7,497 bases of DNA from Corallincola sp. Lineage in GTDB: Bacteria; Pseudomonadota; Gammaproteobacteria; Enterobacterales; Neiellaceae. The notes under the pieces were generated by a model. The model had not been told where the DNA came from. It did no database searches and saw only the letters and a program-made list of their open reading frames with translations. Of the stretch, positions 1 through 7,026 are shown in pieces. A program made the position numbers and the translations under genes. The stretch is from assembly GCA_017998495.1 (NCBI GenBank), contig JAGOCY010000056.1:1-7497 (forward strand), read 5' to 3'. The number at the start of each line of letters is the position of its first letter. Positions within the stretch are counted from its first letter, which is position 1.

Positions 1-43
1 CCTTGAGTAGGGTGGCGCATTCTCCTCAACGCCTGTTGCTGCC

Positions 44-1864
44 ATGGCTCGTTCAACCTCCCGTACCCTGCTGTTATGGACCATCACCCTGCTCTCGCCG
101 CTGCTCATTCTCGGGCTGCTGGAACTGTTACTGCGGCTGGTGGGTTTTGGTGCCAGCCAGCCGTTGTTTGTCGAAGCCAAAGGCATGCCTGGCTATCTGC
201 AGGCCAATCTGGCGGTGATCGAGCGCTATTTTCCGGCAGCCAGCGCACCCAAAGTCAGCATCGACACCATCTATTTCCGTCAGCATAAGGAGCCCGGCAG
301 CCTGCGCATTGTGGTGCAGGGGGGCAGCAGCGCTGCCGGTTATCCCTACGGTCGCTGGGCCGGTCTGGCCGGCATGCTGCAAGACCGGCTGGAGAACGAT
401 CTCGATGAGCGGCCGATTGAGGTCATCACCACCGCCATGAGTGCGGTCAACAGCTACACCCTGCTCGACTTTGCCGACGAGATCGCCGCCATTGAGCCGG
501 ATGCCGTGCTCATTTATGCCGGCCACAACGAGTTTGTCGGGGTGATGGGGGTCGGCTCAGCGCTGGCGGGCGACAACAGCCGTGGCGCCAAGCTGCTGAT
601 GCTCAAGTTGCGCCATCTACGCCTCTATCAAGCCTGGCAGCGCCTGCTCGCCCCAGTCACAGTCGCCCCGCAGGATGGGGCCCGTGGCACCCTGATGGCC
701 CGCGCCGCCGCCCAGCAGAAGATCCCTTTTGGGTCTGACATCTACCAGCAGGGCCTCGAGCAGTTTGACGGCAACATGGATCTGCTGCTCGGCCACTACG
801 CCAAGGCCGGTATTCCGGTGCTGATCAGCACCCTGGCCAGTAATGAGCGCGATCAGCCTCCCTTTGCCGGCGACCCGCAGATCGCCGATGAGCAGTGGCA
901 ACCGCTGTGGGCCGATTATCGCAGCGCGCTTGAAGCCAGTGACTGGGAGCAGGGGCGCAGTGCTCTGCAGCGTCTGCTCCAACTCGATGATGCCGCCAAC
1001 ATCTGGTATGCCTTGGGACAACTGGAGTGGCAGGCAGCTAGTTATAACGCCGCGCGCAGCGCCTTTCAGGCTGCTCGCGACCGGGATCAGCTGCGCTTTC
1101 GTGCCTCAGGTGAGTTGAACCAGAAGATCCGCGATTTGGCCACCCGCCATGGTGCCACCCTGGTCGATGGCGAGGCGGCGCTGCGCAACGCCTGCCCTCA
1201 TCAGATCATTGACAACAGTGTGATGCTGGAACATCTGCACCCCAATGGCTGGGGCTATTTCTTGCTGGCAGATGCGTTCTATCAGGCATTGCAGCAGCAT
1301 CCACAGCTGGGTGGCTGGCCGCTGCAGATCAGCCGCGATCAGGCTTGGCAAGAGAAGCCACTGACCGCCGTCGATGATTTTATCGCCAGTTACAAGATTC
1401 GGGTGCTCAAAGCCGATTACCCCTTTGCCAAGGTCAAGCGCGACATTCCCTTTCCCACCCCCACCAACGTGGTCGAGCAGATCGCTGCCGATTACCAGCT
1501 AGGCAAACTGGACTGGATCAAGAGCCAGCAGAGCCTGCTCGGCCATTACCGCAACAGCGGCGATAGCCTCAATGCCTTGCGCTCCGCCCGCCTGCTGGCC
1601 CAAGCGTTCCCCAGCCAGTTTGGCCCCAACTTTGCCACTGGCGCGCTGCTGCTCAGTCGCCAGGACGGGCGACGGGCGGTGCGCTACCTGCAGCGGGCGC
1701 TGGCCGCCGACAGCAGCAACCCTGAAGCCTGGAAGGCGCTGGTCTTTGCCTACGCCCAACAGGGCCGAAAACAGGATGCGCAAGAGGCACTGCAGCGTGC
1801 TGGCGATCGAATCCGCCCCAACGAACGCCAACAGCTGCAGCAACGTCTGGCGTCAATGCCCTGA
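44..1864 (+). CDS. Membrane-anchored SGNH/GDSL-type hydrolase with TPR repeats
   Basis: Predicted 606-residue protein. An N-terminal hydrophobic helix (about residues 8-30) looks like an uncleaved signal anchor, so the rest probably lies in the periplasm. The catalytic domain shows SGNH blocks: GGSSAAG with S95 as likely nucleophile (block I), MSAVNSY (block II region), GHNE at 160-163 with N162 as oxyanion-hole Asn (block III), and HLHPNGWGY with H399 as catalytic His (block V). Between blocks III and V, residues about 292-350 look like helical TPR-type repeats. A second TPR stretch fills about residues 506-606. Family members are esterases or acyl-hydrolases, often acting on cell-surface glycans; the substrate here is unknown. 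The ATG at 44 is the first in-frame start after the stop at 8-10, but it lacks a good Shine-Dalgarno, so translation may be coupled to a gene ending at the left edge. Family is well supported; the specific role is not. Confidence 0.85.
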   Translation: MARSTSRTLLLWTITLLSPLLILGLLELLLRLVGFGASQPLFVEAKGMPGYLQANLAVIERYFPAASAPKVSIDTIYFRQHKEPGSLRIVVQGGSSAAGYPYGRWAGLAGMLQDRLENDLDERPIEVITTAMSAVNSYTLLDFADEIAAIEPDAVLIYAGHNEFVGVMGVGSALAGDNSRGAKLLMLKLRHLRLYQAWQRLLAPVTVAPQDGARGTLMARAAAQQKIPFGSDIYQQGLEQFDGNMDLLLGHYAKAGIPVLISTLASNERDQPPFAGDPQIADEQWQPLWADYRSALEASDWEQGRSALQRLLQLDDAANIWYALGQLEWQAASYNAARSAFQAARDRDQLRFRASGELNQKIRDLATRHGATLVDGEAALRNACPHQIIDNSVMLEHLHPNGWGYFLLADAFYQALQQHPQLGGWPLQISRDQAWQEKPLTAVDDFIASYKIRVLKADYPFAKVKRDIPFPTPTNVVEQIAADYQLGKLDWIKSQQSLLGHYRNSGDSLNALRSARLLAQAFPSQFGPNFATGALLLSRQDGRRAVRYLQRALAADSSNPEAWKALVFAYAQQGRKQDAQEALQRAGDRIRPNERQQLQQRLASMP

Positions 1865-1890
1865 CCCGGCACGTTTGATGCTGCGTATCA

Positions 1891-1910
1891 CTCAGGTGTC
1901 GCCTGAGGAG
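1891..1910 (+). promoter_or_regulatory. Hairpin overlapping the ribosome binding site of the 100-residue gene
   Basis: CTCAGG (1891-1896) and CCTGAG (1902-1907) are perfect inverted repeats around a 5-nt loop, extendable by one T-G wobble. The right arm overlaps the Shine-Dalgarno GAGGAG (1905-1910), which lies 7 nt before the ATG at 1918. If it folds in mRNA, it would partly hide the ribosome binding site. The pairing is seen directly; any regulatory role is inference, and a six-pair stem may arise by chance. Confidence 0.35.
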
Positions 1911-1917
1911 ATATGTC

Positions 1918-2220
1918 ATGTTGGGGCAACAGGGGTTGAACGTCGATCATCAGCGTAGCGACTGGCTGCTACGACTGCTGGCGTTGTTACGTCGCGAGGG
2001 TGGCCTGGCTTTTCGCGCCGGCCGTGGCCAGCTGGTGTTAGTCACCCCCAGCAGCAAGCAGCCCGGCTACTGGCAGGCCACCTGGTTCGCCGCCGGTGGC
2101 CCCTATCGCGACCGGATGGCCACCAACCCACGCCAACTGCTCTGGCAGATTCGGCCGGCCGTTTCCTGTTTACTGTCGCGTCAGCAAGCCGACCACTGGC
2201 TGCGCCGGCTGTTGAGCTGA
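1918..2220 (+). CDS. Uncharacterised small Trp/Arg-rich protein (100 aa)
   Basis: I do not recognise a family. The start is well supported by GAGGAG 7 nt upstream, and the gene lies 53 nt after the SGNH hydrolase on the same strand, so co-transcription is plausible. The product is basic, with five Trp residues and many Arg. It begins with an amphipathic leucine-rich stretch (DWLLRLLALLRREGG, about residues 15-29) and ends with another (HWLRRLLS). There is no signal peptide, transmembrane helix, Cys pair or catalytic motif that I can see. The middle (LVLVTPSSKQPGYWQATWF, about residues 40-58) could form beta strands. It may be a small cytoplasmic or membrane-associated protein. The reading frame and RBS make it likely to be real; its function is open. 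Confidence 0.65.
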   Translation: MLGQQGLNVDHQRSDWLLRLLALLRREGGLAFRAGRGQLVLVTPSSKQPGYWQATWFAAGGPYRDRMATNPRQLLWQIRPAVSCLLSRQQADHWLRRLLS

Positions 2221-2335
2221 TCGCAAATCGGAGGCTGCGGCCGGCCCTGTCATTTCGTGCTACACCTTTTGAGTTACACTCAGCGCCATACGGCACAACT
2301 GGCAGCGGCAACAGCACCGCTACGACAGAGACCTT
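2221..2335. other. 115-bp intergenic region upstream of glgX
   Basis: This is the only sizeable gap between the plus-strand genes, so it is the best place for a promoter of the glgX cluster. TACACT (2275-2280) resembles a -10 box (4 of 6 matches), but no convincing -35 sits 16-18 bp upstream (the sequence there is ATTTCG-like). A GGCCGGCC palindrome lies at 2239-2246. I see no hairpin with a T-run that would end transcription from the preceding gene. The Shine-Dalgarno for glgX is weak, at most GAGA in the ten bases before the ATG. Confidence 0.3.
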
Positions 2336-4396
2336 ATGACCTGTATTTCTGAATTTGGTCGCAGCTTTCCCCTTGGCGCCACCCTGCTGCCGGATGGCGT
2401 TAATTTCAGTCTCTACAGCCGTTCGGCCACTGGCGTTGATCTGCTGCTATTCGATGATGTCAGTGACAAACGCCCCAGTTGCACCATCCGCCTCGATCCG
2501 GTACGCAATCGTACCGGCGACTACTGGCACGCCCATGTCCCCAATATTGGCGAGGGTCAGCTCTACGCCTACCGCGTCTATGGCCCCTACGATCCGGCCC
2601 GCGGCATGGTCTTCGACCCGGAAAAGGTGCTGCTTGATCCTTATGCCATGGCCGTGGCTATGGGCCCCAATTACGAGCGGGCGGCAGCGGCGCGGCGTGG
2701 CGACAATGTCGCTCACTGCCTTAAAGGGGTGGTGGTGGATCTGCGCGGCTACGACTGGGAAGGAACAGCGCCGCTCAATCGGCCGCTGGCCGAGAGCGTC
2801 ATCTATGAGATGCATGTCAAGGGCTTTACCGCCCACCCCAACTCAGGCCTAAGCGCCAGTATCCGCGGCACCTATCGCGGCGTGATCGAAAAGATCCCCT
2901 ACCTCAAGCAGCTGGGGATCACCGCCGTCGAGCTGTTGCCAGTGCAGCAGTTTGATCCCCAGGACTGCCCGCCCGGCATGTCCAATTATTGGGGCTACTC
3001 GCCGATCAACTTCTTTGCTCCTCATGTCGATTACAGCTCAGACAAAAGCCCGCTCGGCGCCTTTCGTGAATTCCGCGACATGGTCAAAGCGCTGCACAAG
3101 GCTGGCATCGAAATCTATCTCGATGTGGTGTTTAACCATACCGCTGAGGGGGGAGCGGATGGCCCCATGCTCAGCTTCAAGGGTCTACAGAACAACGCTT
3201 ATTACATTCTCAATCCGGATAAACGCAGTTACGCCAATTTCAGCGGCTGCGGCAACACCATCAACGCTCAGAACTCCATTACCCGCCGGCTGATCAGCGA
3301 CAGCCTCAAATTCTGGGTGCAAACGATGCACATCGACGGCTTCCGCTTCGATCTGGCGTCGATCCTGTCGCGAGGCTCCGAAGGTGAAGTGCTCAAGGAC
3401 CCGCCGGTGCTCTGGTCGATCGATACCGAACCGGTACTGGCCGGTACCAAACTGATCGCCGAGGCCTGGGATGCGGCCGGCCTCTATCAGGTGGGCAACT
3501 TCGTCGGTGGCCGCTGGCAGGAGTGGAACGGCAAATTCCGCGACGAAGTGCGCTCATTCCTGCGCGGCGACCGCGGCTATGTCAGCCGCATGGCCGACCG
3601 CCTGATCGGCAGCCCGGATCTCTACTATCACCAGAAGCACACCCCCCACCGCTCCATCAATTTCGTCACCGCCCACGATGGTTTCACCCTGCATGATCTG
3701 GTCGCCTACAACGACAAGCACAATGAGGCCAACAACGAGGGCAACCGCGACGGCGAGAACTACAACCGCAGCTGGAACTGTGGTGTTGAAGGCGAGACCA
3801 GCGATCCGCAGGTGCTGGCCCTGCGCCAGCGGCAGATGAAGAACTTTATAACCGTGCTGATGGCGGCCCTGGGCACGCCGATGTTGACCATGGGTGATGA
3901 GGTGGCCCGTACCCAGATGGGCAACAATAACGCCTATTGCCAGGACAACGAGATCAGCTGGTTCGACTGGTCGCTGGTCGACAAAAATGCCGAGCTTCTG
4001 CGTTTCACCCAGCACATGATCCGGGGACGACTGCGCGATCCCTCCCTCGATCAGCAACGCCACCACACCTTGGCCGAGGTTCTTGATCGCACCAAGATCC
4101 AGTGGCATGGGGTTAAACCTAACCAGGCAGACTGGTCAGAATCCGCCCACAGCATCGCCTACACCATTCGTGCACCACGCACCGGCGAGCTGTTTTACGC
4201 CATTCTCAATGCTTGGGGTGATGACCTGACCTTTGAGCTGCCGCCAGCAACCAGCGGCTGCTGGCGACGGGTCGTGGATACCAGTCTGGCGGCGCCCGAA
4301 GATATCTGCTCCCGCCAGGATGCCAAAGAGTGGCACCAGCCACACTATGTGGTGAAAGGCCATTCAGTGGTGGTCTTTATCTCAGGCAAGAGCTGA
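2336..4396 (+). CDS. glgX: Glycogen debranching enzyme GlgX (GH13 isoamylase type)
   Basis: 686 residues, close to Escherichia coli GlgX (about 657). It hydrolyses alpha-1,6 branch points, mainly the short stubs left on phosphorylase-trimmed glycogen, in the cytoplasm. An N-terminal CBM48-like beta domain (about 10-100, starting PLGATLLPDGVNFSLYS) is followed by the GH13 barrel. YEMHVKGFT is at 157-165, region I DVVFNH at 263-268, region II GFRFDLAS with nucleophile D339, region III EAWD with acid/base E376, and region IV TAHDG with transition-state stabiliser D448. The GlgX signature GNNNAYCQDN is at 529-538, and a C-terminal beta domain follows. All catalytic residues are present, so it should be active. 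The start agrees with the known N-terminus of the family. No other glycogen gene is in view; the next gene begins 4 nt after the stop, so the two are probably co-transcribed. Confidence 0.95.
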   Translation: MTCISEFGRSFPLGATLLPDGVNFSLYSRSATGVDLLLFDDVSDKRPSCTIRLDPVRNRTGDYWHAHVPNIGEGQLYAYRVYGPYDPARGMVFDPEKVLLDPYAMAVAMGPNYERAAAARRGDNVAHCLKGVVVDLRGYDWEGTAPLNRPLAESVIYEMHVKGFTAHPNSGLSASIRGTYRGVIEKIPYLKQLGITAVELLPVQQFDPQDCPPGMSNYWGYSPINFFAPHVDYSSDKSPLGAFREFRDMVKALHKAGIEIYLDVVFNHTAEGGADGPMLSFKGLQNNAYYILNPDKRSYANFSGCGNTINAQNSITRRLISDSLKFWVQTMHIDGFRFDLASILSRGSEGEVLKDPPVLWSIDTEPVLAGTKLIAEAWDAAGLYQVGNFVGGRWQEWNGKFRDEVRSFLRGDRGYVSRMADRLIGSPDLYYHQKHTPHRSINFVTAHDGFTLHDLVAYNDKHNEANNEGNRDGENYNRSWNCGVEGETSDPQVLALRQRQMKNFITVLMAALGTPMLTMGDEVARTQMGNNNAYCQDNEISWFDWSLVDKNAELLRFTQHMIRGRLRDPSLDQQRHHTLAEVLDRTKIQWHGVKPNQADWSESAHSIAYTIRAPRTGELFYAILNAWGDDLTFELPPATSGCWRRVVDTSLAAPEDICSRQDAKEWHQPHYVVKGHSVVVFISGKS

Positions 4397-4400
4397 ACAG

Positions 4401-5078
4401 ATGACGGTGCGCATCGGCGAGTCGCTGGCCGGGCCGCGTGCCCTGCTCGGCCGCGCTGCTGGCCTGTCGCTGGCCGCAGCCTTGCTGCTGTGGCTGCTGC
4501 TGCCCACCGCCCATACCCTGATCGCCTTGCTGCTGGTTACCGCGCCAGGACTGTGGCTAACACGGCTGTTGTTGCCTCGTCCCGCGCAGCTGGAACTAAC
4601 GCCCCTCGGGCTTCGCTTGGAGCACCGCTGGGGGCGCTTCGAGCTACCCTGGTCGGCTATTGGCCGCATCGATAACGTGCGCCTCGGTATCGATCACGGC
4701 TATCAGTCGCTGCCTTATGTCGGCATTCAGCTGCGCCAACCCGAGCTGTTGCTCGACAGCCTGTCGTTGCGCCTGGCCTCGCGCTGGCTGATCGAGCAAC
4801 GCGATCTGCTACGTTATGCCGAACAGCAAGGCGCAGAAGATGCCCGTCTCGACTGGGAGGCGGATCAGGTGCAACTGGCCAGCGGCCAGGGTTATGACGG
4901 TGTGATTGCCATGTTTGCCGGGCGCATGGCGCGCCTGCGTCAGCATCTGGGGTTTGATCTCTATCTGCCCGCCGCCGAGTTCGGGCTAGACTGCGACAGT
5001 TTACGACTGGCGCTGATCAAGGCGCGTATCCATGAGGGCGCTGCGGCGCCCGTTGTCGACGTTAAGGAGAATCCATGA
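4401..5078 (+). CDS. Two-helix inner-membrane protein, probably DUF2982 family
   Basis: 225 residues of unknown function. Two hydrophobic segments (about 20-35 and 39-58), separated by a short PTAH turn, form an N-terminal hairpin in the inner membrane. Positive residues before and after it (R4, R13, R18; R55, R60) suggest both ends face the cytoplasm. The remainder is soluble and begins like a small beta domain (QLELTPLGLRLEHRWGRFE, then LPWSAIGRI at 82-90 and LPYVGIQLR at 104-112). This membrane hairpin plus PH-like fold resembles other bacterial membrane PH-type proteins. The motifs PWxxIxRI, LPYxGIxL and RLASxxLxEQRxLL recall DUF2982, a gammaproteobacterial family; this is from memory, not a search. 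It starts 4 nt after glgX with only a weak AAGAG upstream, and its stop overlaps the next ATG (ATGA). Translational coupling on both sides is therefore likely. Confidence 0.75.
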   Translation: MTVRIGESLAGPRALLGRAAGLSLAAALLLWLLLPTAHTLIALLLVTAPGLWLTRLLLPRPAQLELTPLGLRLEHRWGRFELPWSAIGRIDNVRLGIDHGYQSLPYVGIQLRQPELLLDSLSLRLASRWLIEQRDLLRYAEQQGAEDARLDWEADQVQLASGQGYDGVIAMFAGRMARLRQHLGFDLYLPAAEFGLDCDSLRLALIKARIHEGAAAPVVDVKENP

Positions 5079-5521
5079 AGAAACTGATCCTGGCCACCGC
5101 CGTGGCCCTGTTTGCATCCACTGCTGTGGCTCACAAGATGTCACTGGATAACGGCGAAGAGGCGATCGCCTACCGCAAAGCCGCTTTTAGCCTGCTGGCC
5201 GCCAACTTTGGCGATCTGGCGGCGCGGGTGAATGGTAAGAAGCCATTTGATGCCGCTATTGTCAGCCAGCGTGTCGCTAACGTCGGTGCACTGGCCAAGA
5301 TGCCGTGGGAAGCCTTTGCCGTTGCCGGCAGTGACAAGGGTAAGAGCGACGCCCTGCCAGAGGTTTGGAGCAAAGCGGATGATTTTGCCGCAGCCCAGCA
5401 GCAGTTCCTGAAAGCCGTAGCTGACCTGGAAGCCGCAGGCACCGACCAGAAACAGCTGGAAGCTGCGGTGGGCGCCGTTGGCAAATCATGCAAGGCCTGC
5501 CACAACAGCTTTAAAGCCTGA
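5075..5521 (+). CDS. Periplasmic cytochrome c' (five-coordinate haem type)
   Basis: 148-residue precursor with signal peptide MKKLILATAVALFASTAVA, cleaved after A19. The mature part fits the four-helix cytochrome c' fold, with the C-terminal haem motif CKACH (C139, C142, axial ligand H143). EEAIAYRKAAFSLLAANFG, LPWEAF-like MPWEAF and LPEVWS align well with the Alcaligenes xylosoxidans protein as I remember it. R34 corresponds to its conserved R12, F38 replaces the distal L16, and K147 replaces the proximal R124. With Phe rather than Met at the distal site, the haem should be five-coordinate and bind NO or CO rather than be a six-coordinate c-556. Known relatives bind NO and can aid nitrosative-stress resistance. 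A strong Shine-Dalgarno AAGGAG (5064-5069) sits 5 nt upstream of the ATG, inside the preceding gene. It is the last gene before a hairpin terminator. The gene symbol is not certain, so none is given. Confidence 0.9.
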   Translation: MKKLILATAVALFASTAVAHKMSLDNGEEAIAYRKAAFSLLAANFGDLAARVNGKKPFDAAIVSQRVANVGALAKMPWEAFAVAGSDKGKSDALPEVWSKADDFAAAQQQFLKAVADLEAAGTDQKQLEAAVGAVGKSCKACHNSFKA

Positions 5522-5524
5522 AAC

Positions 5525-5561
5525 CAGAGCAGGGGCGGCAGTGAGCGCCGCCCCTGCTCTG
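5525..5561. terminator. Strong hairpin between convergent genes, probable bidirectional terminator
   Basis: AGAGCAGGGGCGGC (5526-5539) and GCCGCCCCTGCTCT (5547-5560) are perfectly complementary, and C5525-G5561 adds a fifteenth pair. The loop is the 7 nt AGTGAGC. It begins 4 nt after the cytochrome c' stop and ends 8 nt before the stop of the minus-strand GST gene. The plus-strand side lacks a T-run (GTCTGCGC follows). The minus-strand side reads GGTTTCAGGCTTT, only mildly T-rich. Position and stability support termination or transcript 3'-end protection for both units. Confidence 0.8.
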
Positions 5562-5568
5562 TCTGCGC

Positions 5569-6231
5569 TCAATCAGCAACCTCTTCGCCCGCCTCATCAG
5601 CCACCACGATCTCGCTCTCTGCCAGTGCCATCTGCCGCCATTGGCCAAAATGGTCATCGGCCAGCAGGGTATCGCGATAAGCAGCCACCAACGGCGGACA
5701 TTCAATGCCATAAGTCGCCAACCGCGATGCCACCGGCGCATACATCGCGTCGGCCACGCTAAAGCGGCCGTAAAGCCAGGGACCGAGTGACATGGCGCGC
5801 TGACGGCAGTGTTCCCACAGGCTGAACAGTCTCACCAGATCAGCTGCCAACGGCGCTGTCATCTCCACCCGCCGCCGAGCACGGATGTTCATCGGCAAAG
5901 CGCAGCGCAGCGCCCCAAAGCCCGCATGCATTTCGCACGCAACCGCCCGCGCCTCGGCGCGCATGAAGGGTTCTCTGGGCCATAAGCCCGGGTTCTGCTC
6001 TGCCGCATACTCGCAGATCGCCAACGACTCCCAGATCACTCCTTCACGGGTGATCAGCATCGGCACCTTGCCACTGCCACCGAGATGCGCCATCTCCTGC
6101 TTGAACTCTGGTGTATCCAGCGCCAAGCGCTTGAGATCAAAGTGGATGCCGGCATGGCACAAGGCCATGTAGGCGCGCAGTGACCAACTTGAATAGTTGC
6201 AGTTACCGATCACCAGCAATGGTTTGCTCAT
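5569..6231 (-). CDS. Glutathione S-transferase family protein
   Basis: 220 residues when started at the ATG at 6231, which has AAGGAA 5 nt upstream. The open frame extends to 6336, but the added 35 residues precede the conserved N-terminus and have no GST similarity, so the shorter start is preferred. The N-terminal thioredoxin-like domain shows NYSSWSLR (12-19), carrying the likely active-site Ser, the cis-proline motif KVPML (P57), and the glutathione gamma-glutamyl-binding pair E68-S69 in WESLAICEY. The all-helical C-terminal domain has the N-capping-box region FSVADAMYAPV. Such proteins bind or conjugate glutathione in the cytoplasm; the substrate cannot be predicted. It lies 111 nt downstream of the lipoprotein gene on the same strand, and may share its transcript or have its own promoter in the gap. 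Confidence 0.9.
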   Translation of the reverse strand: MSKPLLVIGNCNYSSWSLRAYMALCHAGIHFDLKRLALDTPEFKQEMAHLGGSGKVPMLITREGVIWESLAICEYAAEQNPGLWPREPFMRAEARAVACEMHAGFGALRCALPMNIRARRRVEMTAPLAADLVRLFSLWEHCRQRAMSLGPWLYGRFSVADAMYAPVASRLATYGIECPPLVAAYRDTLLADDHFGQWRQMALAESEIVVADEAGEEVAD

Positions 6232-6342
6232 GGTGGTTCCTTCCCGCTCATGTGGACAGCAAGCATAGCCGCAAAGCAGCCCCCAGATCGCCAGCGATGC
6301 CCGCTCTGTGATTGTTGGCGCCTCTTTCGCTGGCATTAGTCA
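6232..6342 (-). other. 111-bp spacer between the lipoprotein and GST genes
   Basis: It holds an 8-bp inverted repeat, GCCAGCGA (6290-6297) and TCGCTGGC (6327-6334), with a 29-nt loop and no T-run. It is not a convincing terminator. No clear promoter hexamers are seen on the minus strand; TATGCT occurs but without a matching -35. The GST ribosome binding site (AAGGAA) lies at its left end. Confidence 0.3.
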
Positions 6343-6960
6343 TCATTTAGGCAGCAGGCTAATCGCCTTGGTCGAGAGCTCGACAATCAGCGGCACCAAG
6401 GTGGCGCTACTGGGCTGGCCCAGAGTTTCCACGTCGGCACGGATCACCATCTTGCGCGATACCGCGAACCACAATGTGCCTTCCACCAACGCCCGCTGAT
6501 CAGGCTCTGCGGCCCGCGCAGCAAAAGTAGGCCCCTCGGCCATGGCAGTTACCACCTCCAACACCGCCTGTTCACCATCCACCGGCAACCAGGAGAGCAT
6601 GGTGTAAAGCATCAGATCCGAAGGCGACTCGGCGCGACCAAAGGCCGTTTGCTGTAGGGCGAGGCTATTGGCCGTCGCCAGCTCCGCTCGCTGATTATCG
6701 TCAAGTGGCAAGGTTGACAGGATCAAACCACTGTCCGCTGCCGAGTCAAAGCCACTGCGAGCCAAGGCACCATGACCACGAATGTGGATCGCCGAGTTGA
6801 TACCGGACAGGGCCTGATTACTGACCTGCTGACTAACAATGGGTGACAGCATTCCCCGCTCATCCGCCAACAACAGCTCCGGCACAGGTTCAGGGCGGGT
6901 GGCGCACCCGCCAAGCTGTAACATCGCCACCGCCAACACCAGCATGCACCACTGCTTCAC
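6343..6960 (-). CDS. Uncharacterised outer-membrane lipoprotein
   Basis: 205 residues from a GTG start at 6960: a short signal peptide with K2 and a hydrophobic core (MLVLAVAMLQ), then lipobox LGGC with C19 as the lipidated Cys. The +2 residue is Ala, which favours transfer to the outer membrane. The GTG is chosen because GAGG lies 9 nt upstream and it gives a charged n-region; an ATG five codons later would lose the Lys. The frame is open to 7086, but that would add 42 polar residues before the signal peptide and run through the intergenic palindrome, so it is unlikely. The mature domain is about 187 residues, mixed alpha/beta by eye (SAIHIRGHGALA, DLMLYTMLSWLPVDG, EGTLWFAVSRKMVIRADVE), with no further Cys and no enzyme motif that I recognise. 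I cannot name a family. Confidence 0.75.
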   Translation of the reverse strand: MKQWCMLVLAVAMLQLGGCATRPEPVPELLLADERGMLSPIVSQQVSNQALSGINSAIHIRGHGALARSGFDSAADSGLILSTLPLDDNQRAELATANSLALQQTAFGRAESPSDLMLYTMLSWLPVDGEQAVLEVVTAMAEGPTFAARAAEPDQRALVEGTLWFAVSRKMVIRADVETLGQPSSATLVPLIVELSTKAISLLPK

Positions 6961-7026
6961 GCTCAACACCCTCGCTTTCGATAGCCCCAACGGGGACAGA
7001 CTCAGGCGACACTTTAACGGCCTCTC

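Noticed and set aside
1..43. Tail of an upstream gene at the left edge
   Set aside because: Stops occur at 4-6 (frame 1) and 8-10 (frame 2), and either could end an upstream gene, but too little sequence is present to tell.
3..218. Open frame from a TTG at the left edge on the plus strand
   Set aside because: It overlaps the SGNH hydrolase start in another frame, and its product is an odd Cys/Trp-rich sequence with no family features. It is a shadow of the real gene.
3554..4108. 184-residue minus-strand frame inside glgX
   Set aside because: It is antisense to strongly conserved GH13 motifs; long antisense frames are common in GC-rich genes, and its Val/Ile/Ala-rich product looks like a reverse-complement shadow.
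6290..6334. 8-bp inverted repeat between the lipoprotein and GST genes as a terminator
   Set aside because: The 29-nt loop, short stem and absence of a T-run make termination unlikely.
6232..6336. N-terminal extension of the GST to an upstream ATG at 6336
   Set aside because: The conserved GST N-terminus begins at 6231, which has its own good RBS; the extra 35 residues show no family similarity.
6985..6995. CCCC-AAC-GGGG mini-hairpin in the lipoprotein leader
   Set aside because: Only four base pairs; too short to claim a function.
1896..7012. 12-mer GTGTCGCCTGAG at 1896-1907 (plus) and 7012-7001 (minus), each in a 5' leader
   Set aside because: Several shared 12-mers are expected by chance in 7.5 kb on both strands, and the flanks do not match.
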